A DNA stretch of 64,000 bases from Hydrogenophaga taeniospiralis (GTDB lineage: Bacteria; Pseudomonadota; Gammaproteobacteria; Burkholderiales; Burkholderiaceae_C). The first letter of the stretch is position 1; every line of letters begins with the position of its first letter. This document shows, piece after piece, positions 8,819 through 18,372 of this stretch. The notes beneath the pieces are model-generated. The model did not search any database. It was not told the DNA's origin and saw nothing but the letters and a program-made list of their open reading frames with translations. Made by a program: the position numbers and the translations under genes. The stretch covers positions 4,068,501 to 4,132,500 of the forward strand of contig NZ_JAHBAG010000001.1 of assembly GCF_020510445.1 (NCBI RefSeq). Reading direction: 5' to 3'.

Positions 8819-9376
8819 TCAGGCCTTCACGAACCTGGCTGCGGTGGCCGCCACGCGCTGGCCAAACAGGCGCGCGGTCTCCAGGTCACCGGGCAGCATC
8901 TCGTTGGCGCTCGCGTCGGAGGGGCTTTGTGCGATCGCGCCGCTGTACGACACCAGGTAATTCACGTCGTTGCGCTGGGCGGCCTTGGTGTTGCTGGGCA
9001 TGAGGCCCTGGCTCACCCAGATCATGCCGTGCTGCATGGCCAGGGTGAACAGGTAGTGCAGCGTGGACAGCTTGTCGCCGTTCATGCCCGCGCTGTTGGT
9101 GAAACCGGCCGCGATCTTGTCTTTCCATTGCTGGGAAAACCAGGGCTTGCTGGAGGCGTCGGCGAATTTCTTGAACTGCCAGCTCACGCTGCCCATGTAG
9201 GTGGGCGAACCCATGATGATCGCATCGGCCGCGGCCAGCGTTTCCCAGCCGCCCTCGGGCAGATTGCCGTCGGCGTCGATCGCGATGAGTTCGGCGTTGG
9301 CGCCTTCGGCCACCGCTTGCGCCATGCGCTGGGTGTGGCCATAGCCCGAGTGGTAAACCACGACAACTTTGGACAT
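8819..9376 (-). CDS. WrbA-like flavodoxin-family NAD(P)H:quinone reductase
   Basis: The product has 185 residues. The start MSKVVVVYHSGYGHTQRMA is the flavodoxin phosphate-binding loop, and GSPTYMGSVSWQFKKF is the second FMN-binding loop. WrbA-type enzymes reduce quinones by two electrons and limit redox cycling. The start at 9376 is set by a strong AGGAGG ribosome-binding site. It sits downstream of DoxX and pirin genes, a frequent partnership in proteobacteria that respond to quinones or electrophiles. It lacks some C-terminal residues of canonical WrbA (about 198), so the exact substrate is open. Confidence 0.85.
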   Translation of the reverse strand: MSKVVVVYHSGYGHTQRMAQAVAEGANAELIAIDADGNLPEGGWETLAAADAIIMGSPTYMGSVSWQFKKFADASSKPWFSQQWKDKIAAGFTNSAGMNGDKLSTLHYLFTLAMQHGMIWVSQGLMPSNTKAAQRNDVNYLVSYSGAIAQSPSDASANEMLPGDLETARLFGQRVAATAARFVKA

Positions 9377-9462
9377 CTGAAGCCTCCTGAAGGAATGCGC
9401 GGCATGTTGAGCATGCCGCGCGGGTTGGAGAAAACTGCGAAACGGTGACGGCTCCCGGCCTT

Positions 9463-9873
9463 TCAGCCCTTGCGGCGGGCGTCCAGGCTGAACGCACCGG
9501 CACCGAAGGCCACGAAGGCGAGCAAGCCGCCGGTGATGGCGACGTTCTTGAAGAACATCAGCTGCTGCATCATCTGCTGCTCGGCCGGCAGGGACCAGTA
9601 AGCGTGGAAGAAGAAGCTCGCCACCAGCGTGAACACCGCCAGGGCCAGGGCCGCCCATCGGGTGCCCAGTCCGATCAGCAGCGCCAGGCCGCCCAGCAAC
9701 TCGATCACCAGTGCGGCGGCCACGCCCACCGTCGGCATTGGCATGCCCATGGAGGCGGCGTACCCCACGGTGCCGGTGAAGCCGGCGATCTTGCCGAAGC
9801 CGGCCGGCACAAACAACACGGCCAGCAGGATGCGGCCGATCAGGGCCAGGGGGTTTTGCAGGGATGACAGCAT
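9463..9873 (-). CDS. DoxX family membrane protein
   Basis: The product has 136 residues with four hydrophobic helices. The start MLSSLQNPLALIGRILLAVLF and the motif FVPAGFGKIAGF are typical of DoxX. GGAG lies about eight bases upstream of the ATG at 9873. DoxX proteins form membrane complexes linked to redox or thiol stress; the precise reaction is unknown for this subfamily. It lies between pirin and flavodoxin genes in the same direction and is very probably co-transcribed with them. Confidence 0.86.
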   Translation of the reverse strand: MLSSLQNPLALIGRILLAVLFVPAGFGKIAGFTGTVGYAASMGMPMPTVGVAAALVIELLGGLALLIGLGTRWAALALAVFTLVASFFFHAYWSLPAEQQMMQQLMFFKNVAITGGLLAFVAFGAGAFSLDARRKG

Positions 9874-9919
9874 GGAAGCACTCCTCAGGTAAAAAGTTGA
9901 AAAAGAACGGGACGGGATG

Positions 9920-10621
9920 TCAGGACGCGAGATCGAACACCAGCACCTCGGCGTCTTCGCCATGGGCCAGCGAGAGAAGGCTGTCGCCAGCCAGCACCGC
10001 GGCGTCGCCGCCCTGCAGACGCTGGCCGTTCACCTCCAGTGCGCCGCGCACCAGGTGCACATAGGCTTTGCGCGCGGGATTGAGCGAAAGTTCCGCCGCC
10101 TCGTCGCCATCGAACAAGCCGGCGTACATGGCCGCGTCGGCGTGGATGGTGACGGAGCCCTGGGCGCCATCGCCGGAGGCCACCAGGCGCAGTTGGCCAC
10201 GCTTTTCCTCATCCGCAAAACGCTTCTGCTCGTAGCCGGGCTCGATGCCCGTCACGTTTGGCTCGATCCAGATCTGCAGGAAATGCGTGGTGCGGTTGGG
10301 CGCGTGGTTGAACTCGCTGTGCATCACGCCGCGGCCCGCGCTCATGCGCTGCACCTCACCCGGCGGGATGGCCTTGACGTTGCCCTTGCTGTCTTTGTGG
10401 GCCAGGCTGCCTTCGAGCACGTAGCTGATGATTTCCATGTCGCGGTGGCCGTGCGTGCCGAAGCCGGTGCCCGGGGCGATGCGGTCTTCGTTGATCACGC
10501 GCAGGTTGCCCCAGCCCATCCAGGCCGGGTCGTAGTAGCCCGCGAACGAAAACGAGTGGTGGCTCTTGAGCCAGCCGTGATCGGCCTGACCACGTTCCTG
10601 CGAGCGTCGAATCTGCATCAT
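9920..10621 (-). CDS. Pirin family bicupin protein (YhhW-like)
   Basis: The protein has 233 residues with the pirin signature GTHGHRDMEIISYVLEG, which supplies cupin metal ligands, followed by MSAGRGVMHSEFNHAP. Family members such as E. coli YhhW oxidise quercetin in vitro; others act as regulators. Two Met codons in tandem open the gene (10621 or 10618), after an AAGGA element. It is first in the pirin-DoxX-flavodoxin operon and divergent from a LysR gene 148 bases away, which probably controls it. Confidence 0.9.
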   Translation of the reverse strand: MMQIRRSQERGQADHGWLKSHHSFSFAGYYDPAWMGWGNLRVINEDRIAPGTGFGTHGHRDMEIISYVLEGSLAHKDSKGNVKAIPPGEVQRMSAGRGVMHSEFNHAPNRTTHFLQIWIEPNVTGIEPGYEQKRFADEEKRGQLRLVASGDGAQGSVTIHADAAMYAGLFDGDEAAELSLNPARKAYVHLVRGALEVNGQRLQGGDAAVLAGDSLLSLAHGEDAEVLVFDLAS

Positions 10622-10734
10622 GGTGTCGTCCTTTCATCTGGGTGAACCAGCGGCCACCTCGAGGTGGTGGGCTGGCATGGATGGATTGTGGGCGCTCGAC
10701 CCCCCGTGCGGTTTGCATGGTTTTGATGGCATCA

Positions 10735-10749
10735 TTCAAACCAATTGAA
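10735..10749. promoter_or_regulatory. Candidate LysR operator TTCAAACCAATTGAA
   Basis: This is a perfect inverted repeat (TTCAA-N5-TTGAA) with the T-N11-A form of LysR-family boxes. It lies 21 bases before the LysR start, in the divergent region shared with the pirin operon. Binding by the adjacent LysR protein is inferred from form and position. Confidence 0.55.
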
Positions 10750-10769
10750 CCATTGACCCCCAAAAAGCC

Positions 10770-11720
10770 ATGGCCAGCCCGACCCCGCGTTCCGCCCTTT
10801 CGCCCGAGAACCTGGGCCTGCTCGAAGCCGTGGCGCGGCTGGGCAGCATGGCCGCGGCCGCGCGCGAACTCGGCATGGTGCCCAGCGCCCTCACCTACCG
10901 CGTGCGCCAGATCGAGGACGCGCTGGACGTGTTGTTGTTCGACCGCAGCGCGCGGCGTGCCCAGCTCACCCCCGCCGGGGCCGAACTGCTGCGCGCCGGC
11001 CAGTACCTGCTCGATGAGCTCGACGCGGTGGCCCAGCGGGTCAAGCGTGTGGCCACCGGCTGGGAACCACAGCTCACCATCGCCGCCGACGCCATCATTT
11101 CCCACGCCACGCAGTTCGAACTGTGCGAGGCCTTCTACGCCACCGGCGCGCCCACGCGGCTGAAGCTGCGCGCCGAAACGCTCTCGGGCACCATGGAAGC
11201 CCTGCAAAGCGGCCAGGCCGATCTGGCACTGGGGGTGTTTGCCGAAATCTCGCTGCCCGAGATCCAGACCGCGCCACTGGGCCCGTTGCGCTTCGTCTAC
11301 GCCGTGGCGCCGCACCACCCGCTGGCCGCCGTGGAGCACCCGCTGTGTGACGACGACCTGCGCCACCACCGCGCGGTGGCCGTGGCCGACAGCACCGTGC
11401 GCGGCGCGGGCCAGACCTACAACCTGCTGCCCGGCCAGGAGGTGCTCACCGTGCCGACCATGCGGCACAAGCTGGAGGCGCAGCTGCGCGGCATGGGCTG
11501 CGGCTTCCTGCCCCAGCCGCTGGCGCAGCCCTACATCACCGCCGGGCTGCTGGTGGTCAAGGCCATGGCGCAACGGCCCCTCCACACGATCCGCCTGGCC
11601 TACGCCTGGCGCCGCCCGCGTTCAGCGGCCGATACCGGCCAGGCCCTGCGCTGGTGGCTGGACCAGTTGCAGCACCCGACCACCCGCGCCGCCCTGCTGG
11701 AAAACCACCACCTCACTTGA
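10770..11720 (+). CDS. LysR-family transcriptional regulator of the pirin operon
   Basis: The protein has 316 residues. An N-terminal winged helix-turn-helix (about 12-70, GSMAAAARELGMVPSALTYR) is followed by a periplasmic-binding-like effector domain. It is transcribed away from the pirin-DoxX-flavodoxin operon, the standard arrangement for a LysR regulator controlling its neighbour. The same LysR/pirin/DoxX/flavodoxin association occurs in other proteobacteria, in genes responding to quinone-like or electrophilic compounds. The effector is unknown. Confidence 0.9.
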   Translation: MASPTPRSALSPENLGLLEAVARLGSMAAAARELGMVPSALTYRVRQIEDALDVLLFDRSARRAQLTPAGAELLRAGQYLLDELDAVAQRVKRVATGWEPQLTIAADAIISHATQFELCEAFYATGAPTRLKLRAETLSGTMEALQSGQADLALGVFAEISLPEIQTAPLGPLRFVYAVAPHHPLAAVEHPLCDDDLRHHRAVAVADSTVRGAGQTYNLLPGQEVLTVPTMRHKLEAQLRGMGCGFLPQPLAQPYITAGLLVVKAMAQRPLHTIRLAYAWRRPRSAADTGQALRWWLDQLQHPTTRAALLENHHLT

Positions 11721-11791
11721 TCCAGACGGGGCAGCCGGCAGCGGCAGGACTGATAAAGTCAGGCATCCCATCCAACCACCGCACACGAGCC

Positions 11792-12916
11792 ATGAACAAC
11801 AACAAGACCAGACGCTCCAAAGCCTCCTCCACCGCTGCGGCCGCACCCGCGCCCAAGGCACCCCGCCACATCGCCGTGGTGGGCGCGGGCATGGCGGGCG
11901 TGGCCTGCGCGCGCACCCTGCTGCAAGCCGGGCACCGCGTCACGCTGTTCGAAAAGAGCCGCAACCTGGGCGGGCGCATGGCCACGCGGCGCACCGAGTT
12001 CGGTGGTTTTGACCACGGCACCCAATATTTCACGGTGCGCGACAAGCGCTTCGCCACCGCCTTGCTCCCGGCACAGGACGTGGTGCGCCCCTGGAGCGCC
12101 AACACCGTGCGCGTGCTCGACGCGTTTGGCCACGTGCTGGCCAGCGCCCCGCCGCCCACCGAGCCCCATTTCGTGGCGGCGCCCGGCATGAGCGCCCTGG
12201 TCGAGCACTGGGCGCAACCCCTGGTGCACCCCGAACTGCACGGCAACCTCACCGCCCGCACCTTCACCGGAACCCGCGTCACCCACATTGAACGCGATGT
12301 GCTGAACCCCGAGCAGTGGCAACTGCGCGCCGAAGACAGCGACGGCGGTCAGAACGTGCTCGGCGGCTTTGACCAGATCGTGCTGGCCATGCCGCACCCG
12401 CAGGCCCACGACCTGCTGCTGGTCTCGGGCCACGCCCCCACCCTGCGCCAGAGCCTGGCCGGTGTGCAGGTGGCGCCCTGCTGGACGCTGATGGTGGCCT
12501 ACCCCAACGCCATGCAGCCCGGCCTGCCCCACCTCGGCCCCCAGTGGAACGCCGCGCGCAGCACCCACCACCGCATCAGCTGGCTTGCCCGCGAGAGCAG
12601 CAAGCCGCGGCGCGAGCCCATCGAACGCTGGACCATCCAGGCCAGCCCCACCTGGTCGTCCAAGCACCTGGAAGACGACGAAGAGCGCGTCAAGGCCAAG
12701 CTGCTCAAGGGCTTTGCCGAGATCACCGGCATCCGCGCCACCCCGACCCACGCCGAGGCGCACCGCTGGCGCTTCGCGCAAACCCAGGTGCCGCTGGGCA
12801 AGCCCTACGCCTACGACAAGGCGCTGGGCATCGGCCTGTGCGGCGACTGGTGCCTGGGCCACCGGGTGGAAGACGCATTCGTCTCCGGACTGGAACTCGC
12901 GCTCGCAATGATTTGA
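11792..12916 (+). CDS. Renalase-like FAD-dependent oxidoreductase
   Basis: The product has 374 residues. After a basic, Ala-rich N-terminus comes the dinucleotide-binding motif [16 protein letters not shown] (about 29-44), then [15 protein letters not shown], typical of COG3380/renalase-like flavoproteins. Near the C-terminus, [18 protein letters not shown] closes the FAD site. Members are predicted NAD(P)H or amine oxidases of unclear physiological substrate. No signal peptide is seen. The stop is followed at once by repeat copy A. Confidence 0.84.
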   Translation: MNNNKTRRSKASSTAAAAPAPKAPRHIAVVGAGMAGVACARTLLQAGHRVTLFEKSRNLGGRMATRRTEFGGFDHGTQYFTVRDKRFATALLPAQDVVRPWSANTVRVLDAFGHVLASAPPPTEPHFVAAPGMSALVEHWAQPLVHPELHGNLTARTFTGTRVTHIERDVLNPEQWQLRAEDSDGGQNVLGGFDQIVLAMPHPQAHDLLLVSGHAPTLRQSLAGVQVAPCWTLMVAYPNAMQPGLPHLGPQWNAARSTHHRISWLARESSKPRREPIERWTIQASPTWSSKHLEDDEERVKAKLLKGFAEITGIRATPTHAEAHRWRFAQTQVPLGKPYAYDKALGIGLCGDWCLGHRVEDAFVSGLELALAMI

Positions 12917-12998
12917 CCCCCCTGCGCCGCTGCGCGGCTTCCCCCCGGGGGGACCAAACCAGCGGTCCGGCGAAGCCAGTCCCGCGGTGTGTGCTGGC
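12917..12998 (+). repeat. GC-rich 3'-end repeat, copy A
   Basis: It begins on the base after the stop of the FAD oxidoreductase gene. It contains the CCCCCCTGCGCCGC arm, a CGCGG return arm, a CCCCCC/GGGGGG dyad and a distal GGTCCGGCGAAGCC block, and runs to just before gluQ. It aligns with copies B to F elsewhere in the window. Confidence 0.7.
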
Positions 12999-13019
12999 AC
13001 AGACACGCGCTCCGAGCAC

Positions 13020-13931
13020 ATGGCTTTGTCGGTTGCTTCGTCCTACCGCGGGCGCTTCGCGCCCTCCCCCACCGGCCCGCTGCATGCGGGCTCGCTCGTC
13101 GCGGCGCTGGCCAGTTGGCTCGATGCCCGCGCCCATGGCGGCGTGTGGATCGTGCGCATCGAGGACGTGGACACCCCGCGCTGCGTGCCCGGCGCCGACC
13201 GGTTCATCCTGCAACAGCTCGCCGCCTGTGGTCTGGTGAGCGACAAACCCGTGGTGTGGCAGTCGCAGCGCGGTGCGCTCTACCATCAGGCGCTGGACGC
13301 GCTCATCGCCAGCGGCCGGGCCTACCCCTGCGGCTGTTCGCGCAAAGACATCGAAGCCGCCCTGCGGGCCCGGGGACGGGTCCGCGAGCGCCACCACGCC
13401 GCGGTCTACCCCGGCACCTGCCGCCCCGAACACGGCGGCCTGCAGGGCAAGACGGCGCGCGCCTGGCGCTTCTGGCTGGACGCCAGCGCCGGCGACGTGG
13501 CCTGGACCGACCGCCGCCTGGGCCCCCAGACGCAGAACGTCGCCGCCGACGTGGGCGACTTCATCCTGAAACGCGCCGACGGCCTCTGGGCCTACCAGCT
13601 CGCCGTGGTGGTGGACGACGCCGCGCAGGGCATCACCCAGGTGGTGCGCGGTGAAGACCTCTGCGACAACACCGCGCGCCAGATCCTGCTGCAGCGCGCG
13701 CTGGGTCTGCCCACGCCGGGCTACCTGCACACGCCCCTGGTGCTGGGCACCAACGGTGAAAAACTCAGCAAACAGAACGGTGCCCAGGCCCTGGATCTGA
13801 ACGATCCGGTGGCGGCGCTGAACCGGGCGGCCGCGCACCTGGGCCTGCCCGGTTCGGGCGGCAGCGTGGGCCAGGCGCTGGCGTCCTGGGTCGGGGCATG
13901 GACGGTCGGCGCTGGCTCCGCAGGCGCGTGA
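13020..13931 (+). CDS. gluQ: Glutamyl-Q tRNA(Asp) synthetase
   Basis: The enzyme attaches glutamate to the queuosine base at position 34 of tRNA-Asp. From the ATG at 13020 (303 residues) it resembles the catalytic half of Glu[20 protein letters not shown] holds the HIGH-like motif and GEKLSKQNG the KMSKS-like motif. The zinc-binding cysteines are seen in CGCSRKD and YPGTC. There is no anticodon-binding domain, as expected. A GTG at 12987 in the same frame would add 11 residues but lies inside repeat A, so the ATG is preferred. Confidence 0.92.
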   Translation: MALSVASSYRGRFAPSPTGPLHAGSLVAALASWLDARAHGGVWIVRIEDVDTPRCVPGADRFILQQLAACGLVSDKPVVWQSQRGALYHQALDALIASGRAYPCGCSRKDIEAALRARGRVRERHHAAVYPGTCRPEHGGLQGKTARAWRFWLDASAGDVAWTDRRLGPQTQNVAADVGDFILKRADGLWAYQLAVVVDDAAQGITQVVRGEDLCDNTARQILLQRALGLPTPGYLHTPLVLGTNGEKLSKQNGAQALDLNDPVAALNRAAAHLGLPGSGGSVGQALASWVGAWTVGAGSAGA

Positions 13932-14083
13932 AGACAAAGGGCTCAGCGGAGCACAACGCCTTGAGCATGGCCATTTTGTGATCCGCAACGCATCTTGGAA
14001 AAATAGTGTGAACAGGCCCTAAACTGGCCCGAAGTGCGCGGCCAGCGGGGCCGTCACACCCCGTGTGCGACTGGAGCCCCTGA

Positions 14084-14629
14084 ATGAGCAAGACCCCCAC
14101 CACAGCCACGGACCCGATCCTGGCCACCAAAGACGTCTCGACCGTCACGGCCTCGGGCGAGCGCAAGCAGCGCCTGATCGCCGACGTGGTGGTGCGCCCC
14201 GCCATCACCCACGAGGACGAACGGGGAGAGATCGTGGAGATGATGAGCCGGGCCTGGGGCTTCCACCCGGCCCCCTTGCACCATGTGTACGCGTCCATGA
14301 TCCGCCCCGGCAAGGTCAAGGGCTGGGTCTATCACAAGATCCAGTCCGACCGCATGTTTTCCCTCTCCGGGTTCGTCAAATACGTGCTGTGGGACACGCG
14401 CCCCGACTCGCCCACCCACGGCCTGATCAACGAGATCTACCTGACCGAACGCAACCGCGGCCTGCTGCTGATCCCGCCGTACGTGGTGCACGCCGTGCAG
14501 AACATCGGCCTGGTCGATGCGGTTTTCGTCAACATGCCGACCGAACCCTACAACCACGAGAACCCCGACAAATACCGCGTGGCGCCGGAGAGCGTGCCCT
14601 ACAGCTTCGACAAAGGACACGGCTGGTGA
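14084..14629 (+). CDS. RmlC-like dTDP-sugar 3,5-epimerase family cupin
   Basis: The product has 181 residues with a single cupin barrel. The segment GWVYHKIQSDRMFSLSG and the C-terminal NMPTEPYNHENPDKYR are typical of the dTDP-4-dehydrorhamnose 3,5-epimerase family. The true RmlC enzyme works with RmlA, B and D, none of which is nearby, so the substrate may be another nucleotide sugar. Its stop overlaps the GTG start of the glycosyltransferase gene, so the two are coupled and may serve one glycan. Confidence 0.8.
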   Translation: MSKTPTTATDPILATKDVSTVTASGERKQRLIADVVVRPAITHEDERGEIVEMMSRAWGFHPAPLHHVYASMIRPGKVKGWVYHKIQSDRMFSLSGFVKYVLWDTRPDSPTHGLINEIYLTERNRGLLLIPPYVVHAVQNIGLVDAVFVNMPTEPYNHENPDKYRVAPESVPYSFDKGHGW

Positions 14630-15933
14630 ACCTGGCGCCGGCGCCCACCTTCAGCGTCATCGTCGCCACCTACAACTGGAGCGCGGCGCTGCGCCTGGCG
14701 CTGGCTTCGGTGCTGGAGCAGACCGAGCGCGACTTCGAGCTGCTGGTGATCGGCGACCACTGCAGCGACGACAGCGAAGCGGTGGTGCGGTCCTTGGGCG
14801 ACAGCCGTCTGGTCTGGGTCAACCTCGAACACAACTGCGGCAGCCAATGGGGCCCCAACAACACCGGCCTGGCCATGGCCCGGGGCCGCTACATCGCCTA
14901 CCTCGGCCACGACGACCTCTGGGCGCCGGGCCATCTGCGGGCGGCCCGCGACACCTTCGAGCGCACCGGGGCCGACGTGGTGGCGGCCGCCTGCCTGCTC
15001 TACGGCCCCCCAAGCTCGGGTCTGCGCGCCGTGACCGGTTTCTTTCCGAACGATCGCTTCACACCCCGGCATTTTTTCCCGCCCTCGTCCCTGCTGCACA
15101 CGCGGCAGATCGCGCGGGATGTCGGCGGCTGGGTGGGGCCCGACGAGGCGCGGGTCGCGGTGGACTACGAGTTCATCGTGCGCTGCCACGAAGCCGGCGC
15201 CGTCTTCGCCATGACGGGCCAGCTCTCCGTGTTCAAGTTCAACGCGGCCTGGCGCAGGAACGCCTACCGGCGCCGCGACGTCGGTGAACAAAGTGCCTGC
15301 CTCGCGGCACTGCGCGAGGACAGCCAGGCCCATCTGCGGCGGGAACTGACCACCGCCCTGCGCGCGGCCAGCGAAGACCGGCTGCTGCGGGTCGAGACCC
15401 CCATGAGCACCAGCGACAAGGCCAGCGCGGGCGCGGTCCTGAACCAGACCTTCAAGGGCTCGCACCACTGGGGCGACGCCAGCCACTGCCGGCCGGTCGA
15501 TCGGCCGGTCCGGTTTCCGTGCGTCAACGAGAACGCCGGCTACGAGTGGCATTCGCTCGAACAGGACGGCAACGGTTCGGCCTTTCGCTGGAGCGGCCCC
15601 GCGTGCCACTCGGCACGGGTGCTGCCCGTGCGCGTCGACCGGCCATTGAAGCTCACGCTCCAGGTGATCCACGAGATCCAGGCCGGCCTGCTGGCCGCGT
15701 CGCGCCTGAGCGTGAACGGCCGCACGGTGGAGGCCGACCACCGGCCCGCCGAAGCGGGTGGTTTTCTCTGGACCGCGCACATCGCCCCGGACCAACTGCC
15801 CGACGGGGAACGGGCTCCCCTGCTGCTCACCCTCTCGGTGCCCGCCACCCACCGCCCGATCGATCTGGACATGAACAACGACCGGCGCTGGCTCGGCCTG
15901 GCCATCGGCTGGATCGAGGTCGAACCCGCCTGA
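14626..15933 (+). CDS. Family 2 glycosyltransferase with C-terminal beta-rich domain
   Basis: The GTG at 14626 overlaps the stop of the cupin gene (GTGA) and gives 435 residues. The GT-A fold starts with [18 protein letters not shown] and has GDHCSDDS and the metal-site region [12 protein letters not shown]. The catalytic part ends near residue 260. The rest, from about 275, is a strand-rich domain ending in [15 protein letters not shown], a pattern seen in carbohydrate-handling accessory domains. It probably builds a surface or secreted glycan with the coupled cupin. Acceptor and donor are unknown. Confidence 0.84.
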   Translation: MNLAPAPTFSVIVATYNWSAALRLALASVLEQTERDFELLVIGDHCSDDSEAVVRSLGDSRLVWVNLEHNCGSQWGPNNTGLAMARGRYIAYLGHDDLWAPGHLRAARDTFERTGADVVAAACLLYGPPSSGLRAVTGFFPNDRFTPRHFFPPSSLLHTRQIARDVGGWVGPDEARVAVDYEFIVRCHEAGAVFAMTGQLSVFKFNAAWRRNAYRRRDVGEQSACLAALREDSQAHLRRELTTALRAASEDRLLRVETPMSTSDKASAGAVLNQTFKGSHHWGDASHCRPVDRPVRFPCVNENAGYEWHSLEQDGNGSAFRWSGPACHSARVLPVRVDRPLKLTLQVIHEIQAGLLAASRLSVNGRTVEADHRPAEAGGFLWTAHIAPDQLPDGERAPLLLTLSVPATHRPIDLDMNNDRRWLGLAIGWIEVEPA

Positions 15934-15991
15934 CGGTGGCGATCCACGCCACCCCGCCACCTACAATCTGGCACCCTGTTTCCGCCGTGCC

Positions 15992-16759
15992 ATGACATCC
16001 TCCCCCCCGACCTCTCCCGCCGAACCCGGCAACGACGCGCCCGCCCAGCCCGAGCACCCCAAGCCCGAGGGCATGCCCTACATGCGCGTCATCAAGAGCT
16101 ATGTGCTGCGCGCCGGACGCACCGGCCCGGGCCAGGCCCGCGCCTACGAGCAGTTCGGCCCACGCTTCCTGCTCCACTACGACGCCAGCCAGACACTGAA
16201 CGTGAACGCGGCGTTTGGCCGCCAGGCGCCGCTGATCATGGAGATCGGCTTCGGCATGGGCGGCGCCACGGCCCACATCGCCAGCGTGCGCCCGGGCGAC
16301 AACTTCCTCTGCTGCGAAGTGCACGAACCCGGCGTGGGCGCGCTGCTCAAGCTCGTGGGCGAACAAGGGCTGGAGAACATCCGCATCTTCCGCCACGACG
16401 CGGTCGAGGTGCTCGACCACATGCTGCCCGAGGCCAGTCTGGACGGCGTGCACATCTTCTTCCCCGACCCCTGGCACAAGACCCGGCACCACAAGCGCCG
16501 CCTGATCCAGACCCCGTTCGTGAACCGGCTGGCGCGGCACCTCAAACCGGGCGGTTACCTGCACCTGGCGACCGACTGGGAACCCTATGCCCAGCAGATG
16601 CTGGAGGTGCTGAGCGCCGAGCCGCTGCTGAAGAACACCGCTGCGCCGGGCAGCGACGGCTATGTGCCCAAGCCGGACTACCGGCCCCTCACCAAGTTCG
16701 AGAACCGCGGCCTCAAGCTCGGCCACGGCGTGTGGGATCTGGTGTTCCAACGCATGTAG
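15992..16759 (+). CDS. trmB: tRNA (guanine-46-N7)-methyltransferase
   Basis: The product has 255 residues. A disordered Pro-rich N-terminus precedes the SAM-binding loop [12 protein letters not shown] and the TrmB signature [18 protein letters not shown]. It makes m7G46 in the variable loop of tRNAs. A TACAAT-like -10 at 15962-15967 precedes the gene, without a clear -35. Repeat copy D begins eight bases after the stop. Confidence 0.95.
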   Translation: MTSSPPTSPAEPGNDAPAQPEHPKPEGMPYMRVIKSYVLRAGRTGPGQARAYEQFGPRFLLHYDASQTLNVNAAFGRQAPLIMEIGFGMGGATAHIASVRPGDNFLCCEVHEPGVGALLKLVGEQGLENIRIFRHDAVEVLDHMLPEASLDGVHIFFPDPWHKTRHHKRRLIQTPFVNRLARHLKPGGYLHLATDWEPYAQQMLEVLSAEPLLKNTAAPGSDGYVPKPDYRPLTKFENRGLKLGHGVWDLVFQRM

Positions 16760-16767
16760 GATGAACC

Positions 16768-16932
16768 ACCCCTGCCGCGCTTCGCGCGACCCCCTCAAGG
16801 GGGCTGAGGGCCGCGGCTCCGAGCCTGCCTGCGCAGGCTTGGACGGCCCGAAGAAGCCTCGCCTCTGGCGAGGCTGCGGCCTGCAAGGCGCACTGGCCGT
16901 CCGGCAAAGCCGGCCCGGCGGTGCCCTGGGCT
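16768..16932 (+). repeat. GC-rich 3'-end repeat, copy D (longer, with insertion)
   Basis: It follows the trmB stop. It has the CCCCTGCCGCGC / GCGCGA arm and the CCCCCTCAAGGGGG dyad, then about 80 extra bases containing further inverted repeats (GCCTGCGCAGGC; CCTCGCC..GGCGAGG). The family's distal block GTCCGGCAAAGCCGGCCCGG comes last. It occupies most of the trmB to lipoprotein gap; nothing else was seen there. Confidence 0.65.
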
Positions 16933-17024
16933 GCACCGCTTCATGCGTCGCGAGCCACGCTCCGGCGTGGTGAACTGAGAAGAAACGGCACGCCACCCCG
17001 CGCGAGCCGCCAGCGTGCCCGGCC

Positions 17025-17297
17025 TCACTCGTCTTCGGGTTCGTCCGGGTCCAGCGCCGCATCGGCGCCAGCGCCGATGATCTTGCCGCCGATGCGCGCC
17101 GTGCCGACTGCCGCGTCCACCGCCAGGCCGGCCACACCCACCACCGCCGACGCAGCCACGTCAACCACAGCGACCACGGCACAGCCCCCCAGCAGCAGGG
17201 TCGACAGGCCCAGCGCGACCGCCAGGCGCAGCAGGCGCGCGCGCGGTGTGCACTCGCGTACGGCGTGATCCGGGCGCGGTGGGGCAGCGTGGTACAT
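17025..17297 (-). CDS. Small Gly/Ala-rich lipoprotein
   Basis: From the ATG at 17297 the protein has 90 residues: a hydrophobic signal ending in the lipobox LLLGGC, then CAVVAVVDVAASAVVGVAGLAVDAAVG, a repetitive hydrophobic Val/Ala/Gly segment, and an acidic tail (PDEPEDE). It should be lipidated at the Cys and anchored in the envelope. Similar short lipoproteins are common in Burkholderiales but have no known function. It is divergent from the pseudouridine synthase gene. Confidence 0.72.
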   Translation of the reverse strand: MYHAAPPRPDHAVRECTPRARLLRLAVALGLSTLLLGGCAVVAVVDVAASAVVGVAGLAVDAAVGTARIGGKIIGAGADAALDPDEPEDE

Positions 17298-17400
17298 GGT
17301 CAAAGCGGATTCCTGTGAACGGGGCCCATGCGCCAGAGCGGCGCCGGCAACCCCCGAAGGCGCAGAGAATAACCGCATTTGCTTGTCCCCTTTCAACCCC

Positions 17401-18336
17401 GTGGCCCGTCCGTCGAAGAACCCCTTGATCCCCATGCGCGATGGCGTCTCGCCCAGTTGCGTGGCGCTGCCGGCGCTCAAGGCCGGTGATGCGCGCTGGC
17501 CCGGCGTGATCGACTTTCTGGCCGAGCGCCTGCCCGCGGTGGACCGCGGCGCCTGGGCCGAGCGGCTGGCCAACGGCGAGGTGCTGGACGACAGCGGCCG
17601 GCCCCTGGCGCCCGAAGCGCCCTACCGGGGCGGCACCCGCCTGTATTACTACCGCGCCCTGCCCGGCGAGCCGGCTGTGCCGTTCGAAGAAGGCCTGGTG
17701 TTCCAGGACGCCCATCTGGTGGTGGCCGACAAACCGCACTTTCTGCCCGTGACGCCGGGTGGGCGCTATGTGCAGCAGAGCCTGCTGGTACGGCTCAAGC
17801 GCCGGCTGGGCCTGGAAGACCTGAGCCCGATCCACCGCATCGACCGCGAAACCGCCGGGCTGGTGGCCTTCGCGGTGCGGCCACAGGACCGCGCGGCCTA
17901 CCAGGCGCTGTTTCGCGAGCGCGCGGTGCACAAGGTCTACGAAGCCATCGCGCCCTGCCGCGACGACCTGGCCTTCCCGCTGGTGCGCCGCAGCCGCATC
18001 GTGGAAGAAGACGGCGCGTTTTTCCGGATGTGCGAGGCCGAGGGCGAGGCCAACAGCGAAACGCGCATCACGCTGCGCGAGCGCCGTGGCGACTGGGCGC
18101 GCTATGCGCTGGAGCCGGTGACGGGCAAGCGCCACCAGCTGCGGGTGCACATGAACGCGCTGGGTCGGCCCATCGCGGGGGACCAGTTCTACCCGAGCGT
18201 GCTGCGCGGGCCGAATGAAGCCGAAGATTTCGCCGAACCGCTGCGCCTGCTGGCGCAGACCCTGGCCTTCAACGATCCGGTGACCGGCGAACACCGCCAC
18301 TTCCAAAGCCAGCGGGCGCTGGACTGGCCCGAATAG
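17401..18336 (+). CDS. RluA-type pseudouridine synthase
   Basis: The catalytic signature SPIHRIDRETAGL holds the nucleophilic Asp, and GKRHQLRVHMNALGRPIAGD is the second conserved block. Together they place it in the RluA/RsuA superfamily. An N-terminal segment before FQDAHLVVADKP may form a short S4-like extension. The start is uncertain: GTG at 17401 (311 residues) or ATG at 17434 (300 residues) both fit, and neither has a good ribosome-binding site. The target RNA cannot be told. Confidence 0.85.
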   Translation: MARPSKNPLIPMRDGVSPSCVALPALKAGDARWPGVIDFLAERLPAVDRGAWAERLANGEVLDDSGRPLAPEAPYRGGTRLYYYRALPGEPAVPFEEGLVFQDAHLVVADKPHFLPVTPGGRYVQQSLLVRLKRRLGLEDLSPIHRIDRETAGLVAFAVRPQDRAAYQALFRERAVHKVYEAIAPCRDDLAFPLVRRSRIVEEDGAFFRMCEAEGEANSETRITLRERRGDWARYALEPVTGKRHQLRVHMNALGRPIAGDQFYPSVLRGPNEAEDFAEPLRLLAQTLAFNDPVTGEHRHFQSQRALDWPE

Positions 18337-18372
18337 GCCGGTCCAACACCCGCGGGTGGTTGCCGGGAGCGA

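Noticed and set aside
16760..17024. A tRNA or small RNA gene between trmB and the lipoprotein gene
   Set aside because: The inverted repeats there belong to the dispersed GC-rich repeat (copy D); no cloverleaf or conserved tRNA loop sequences were found.
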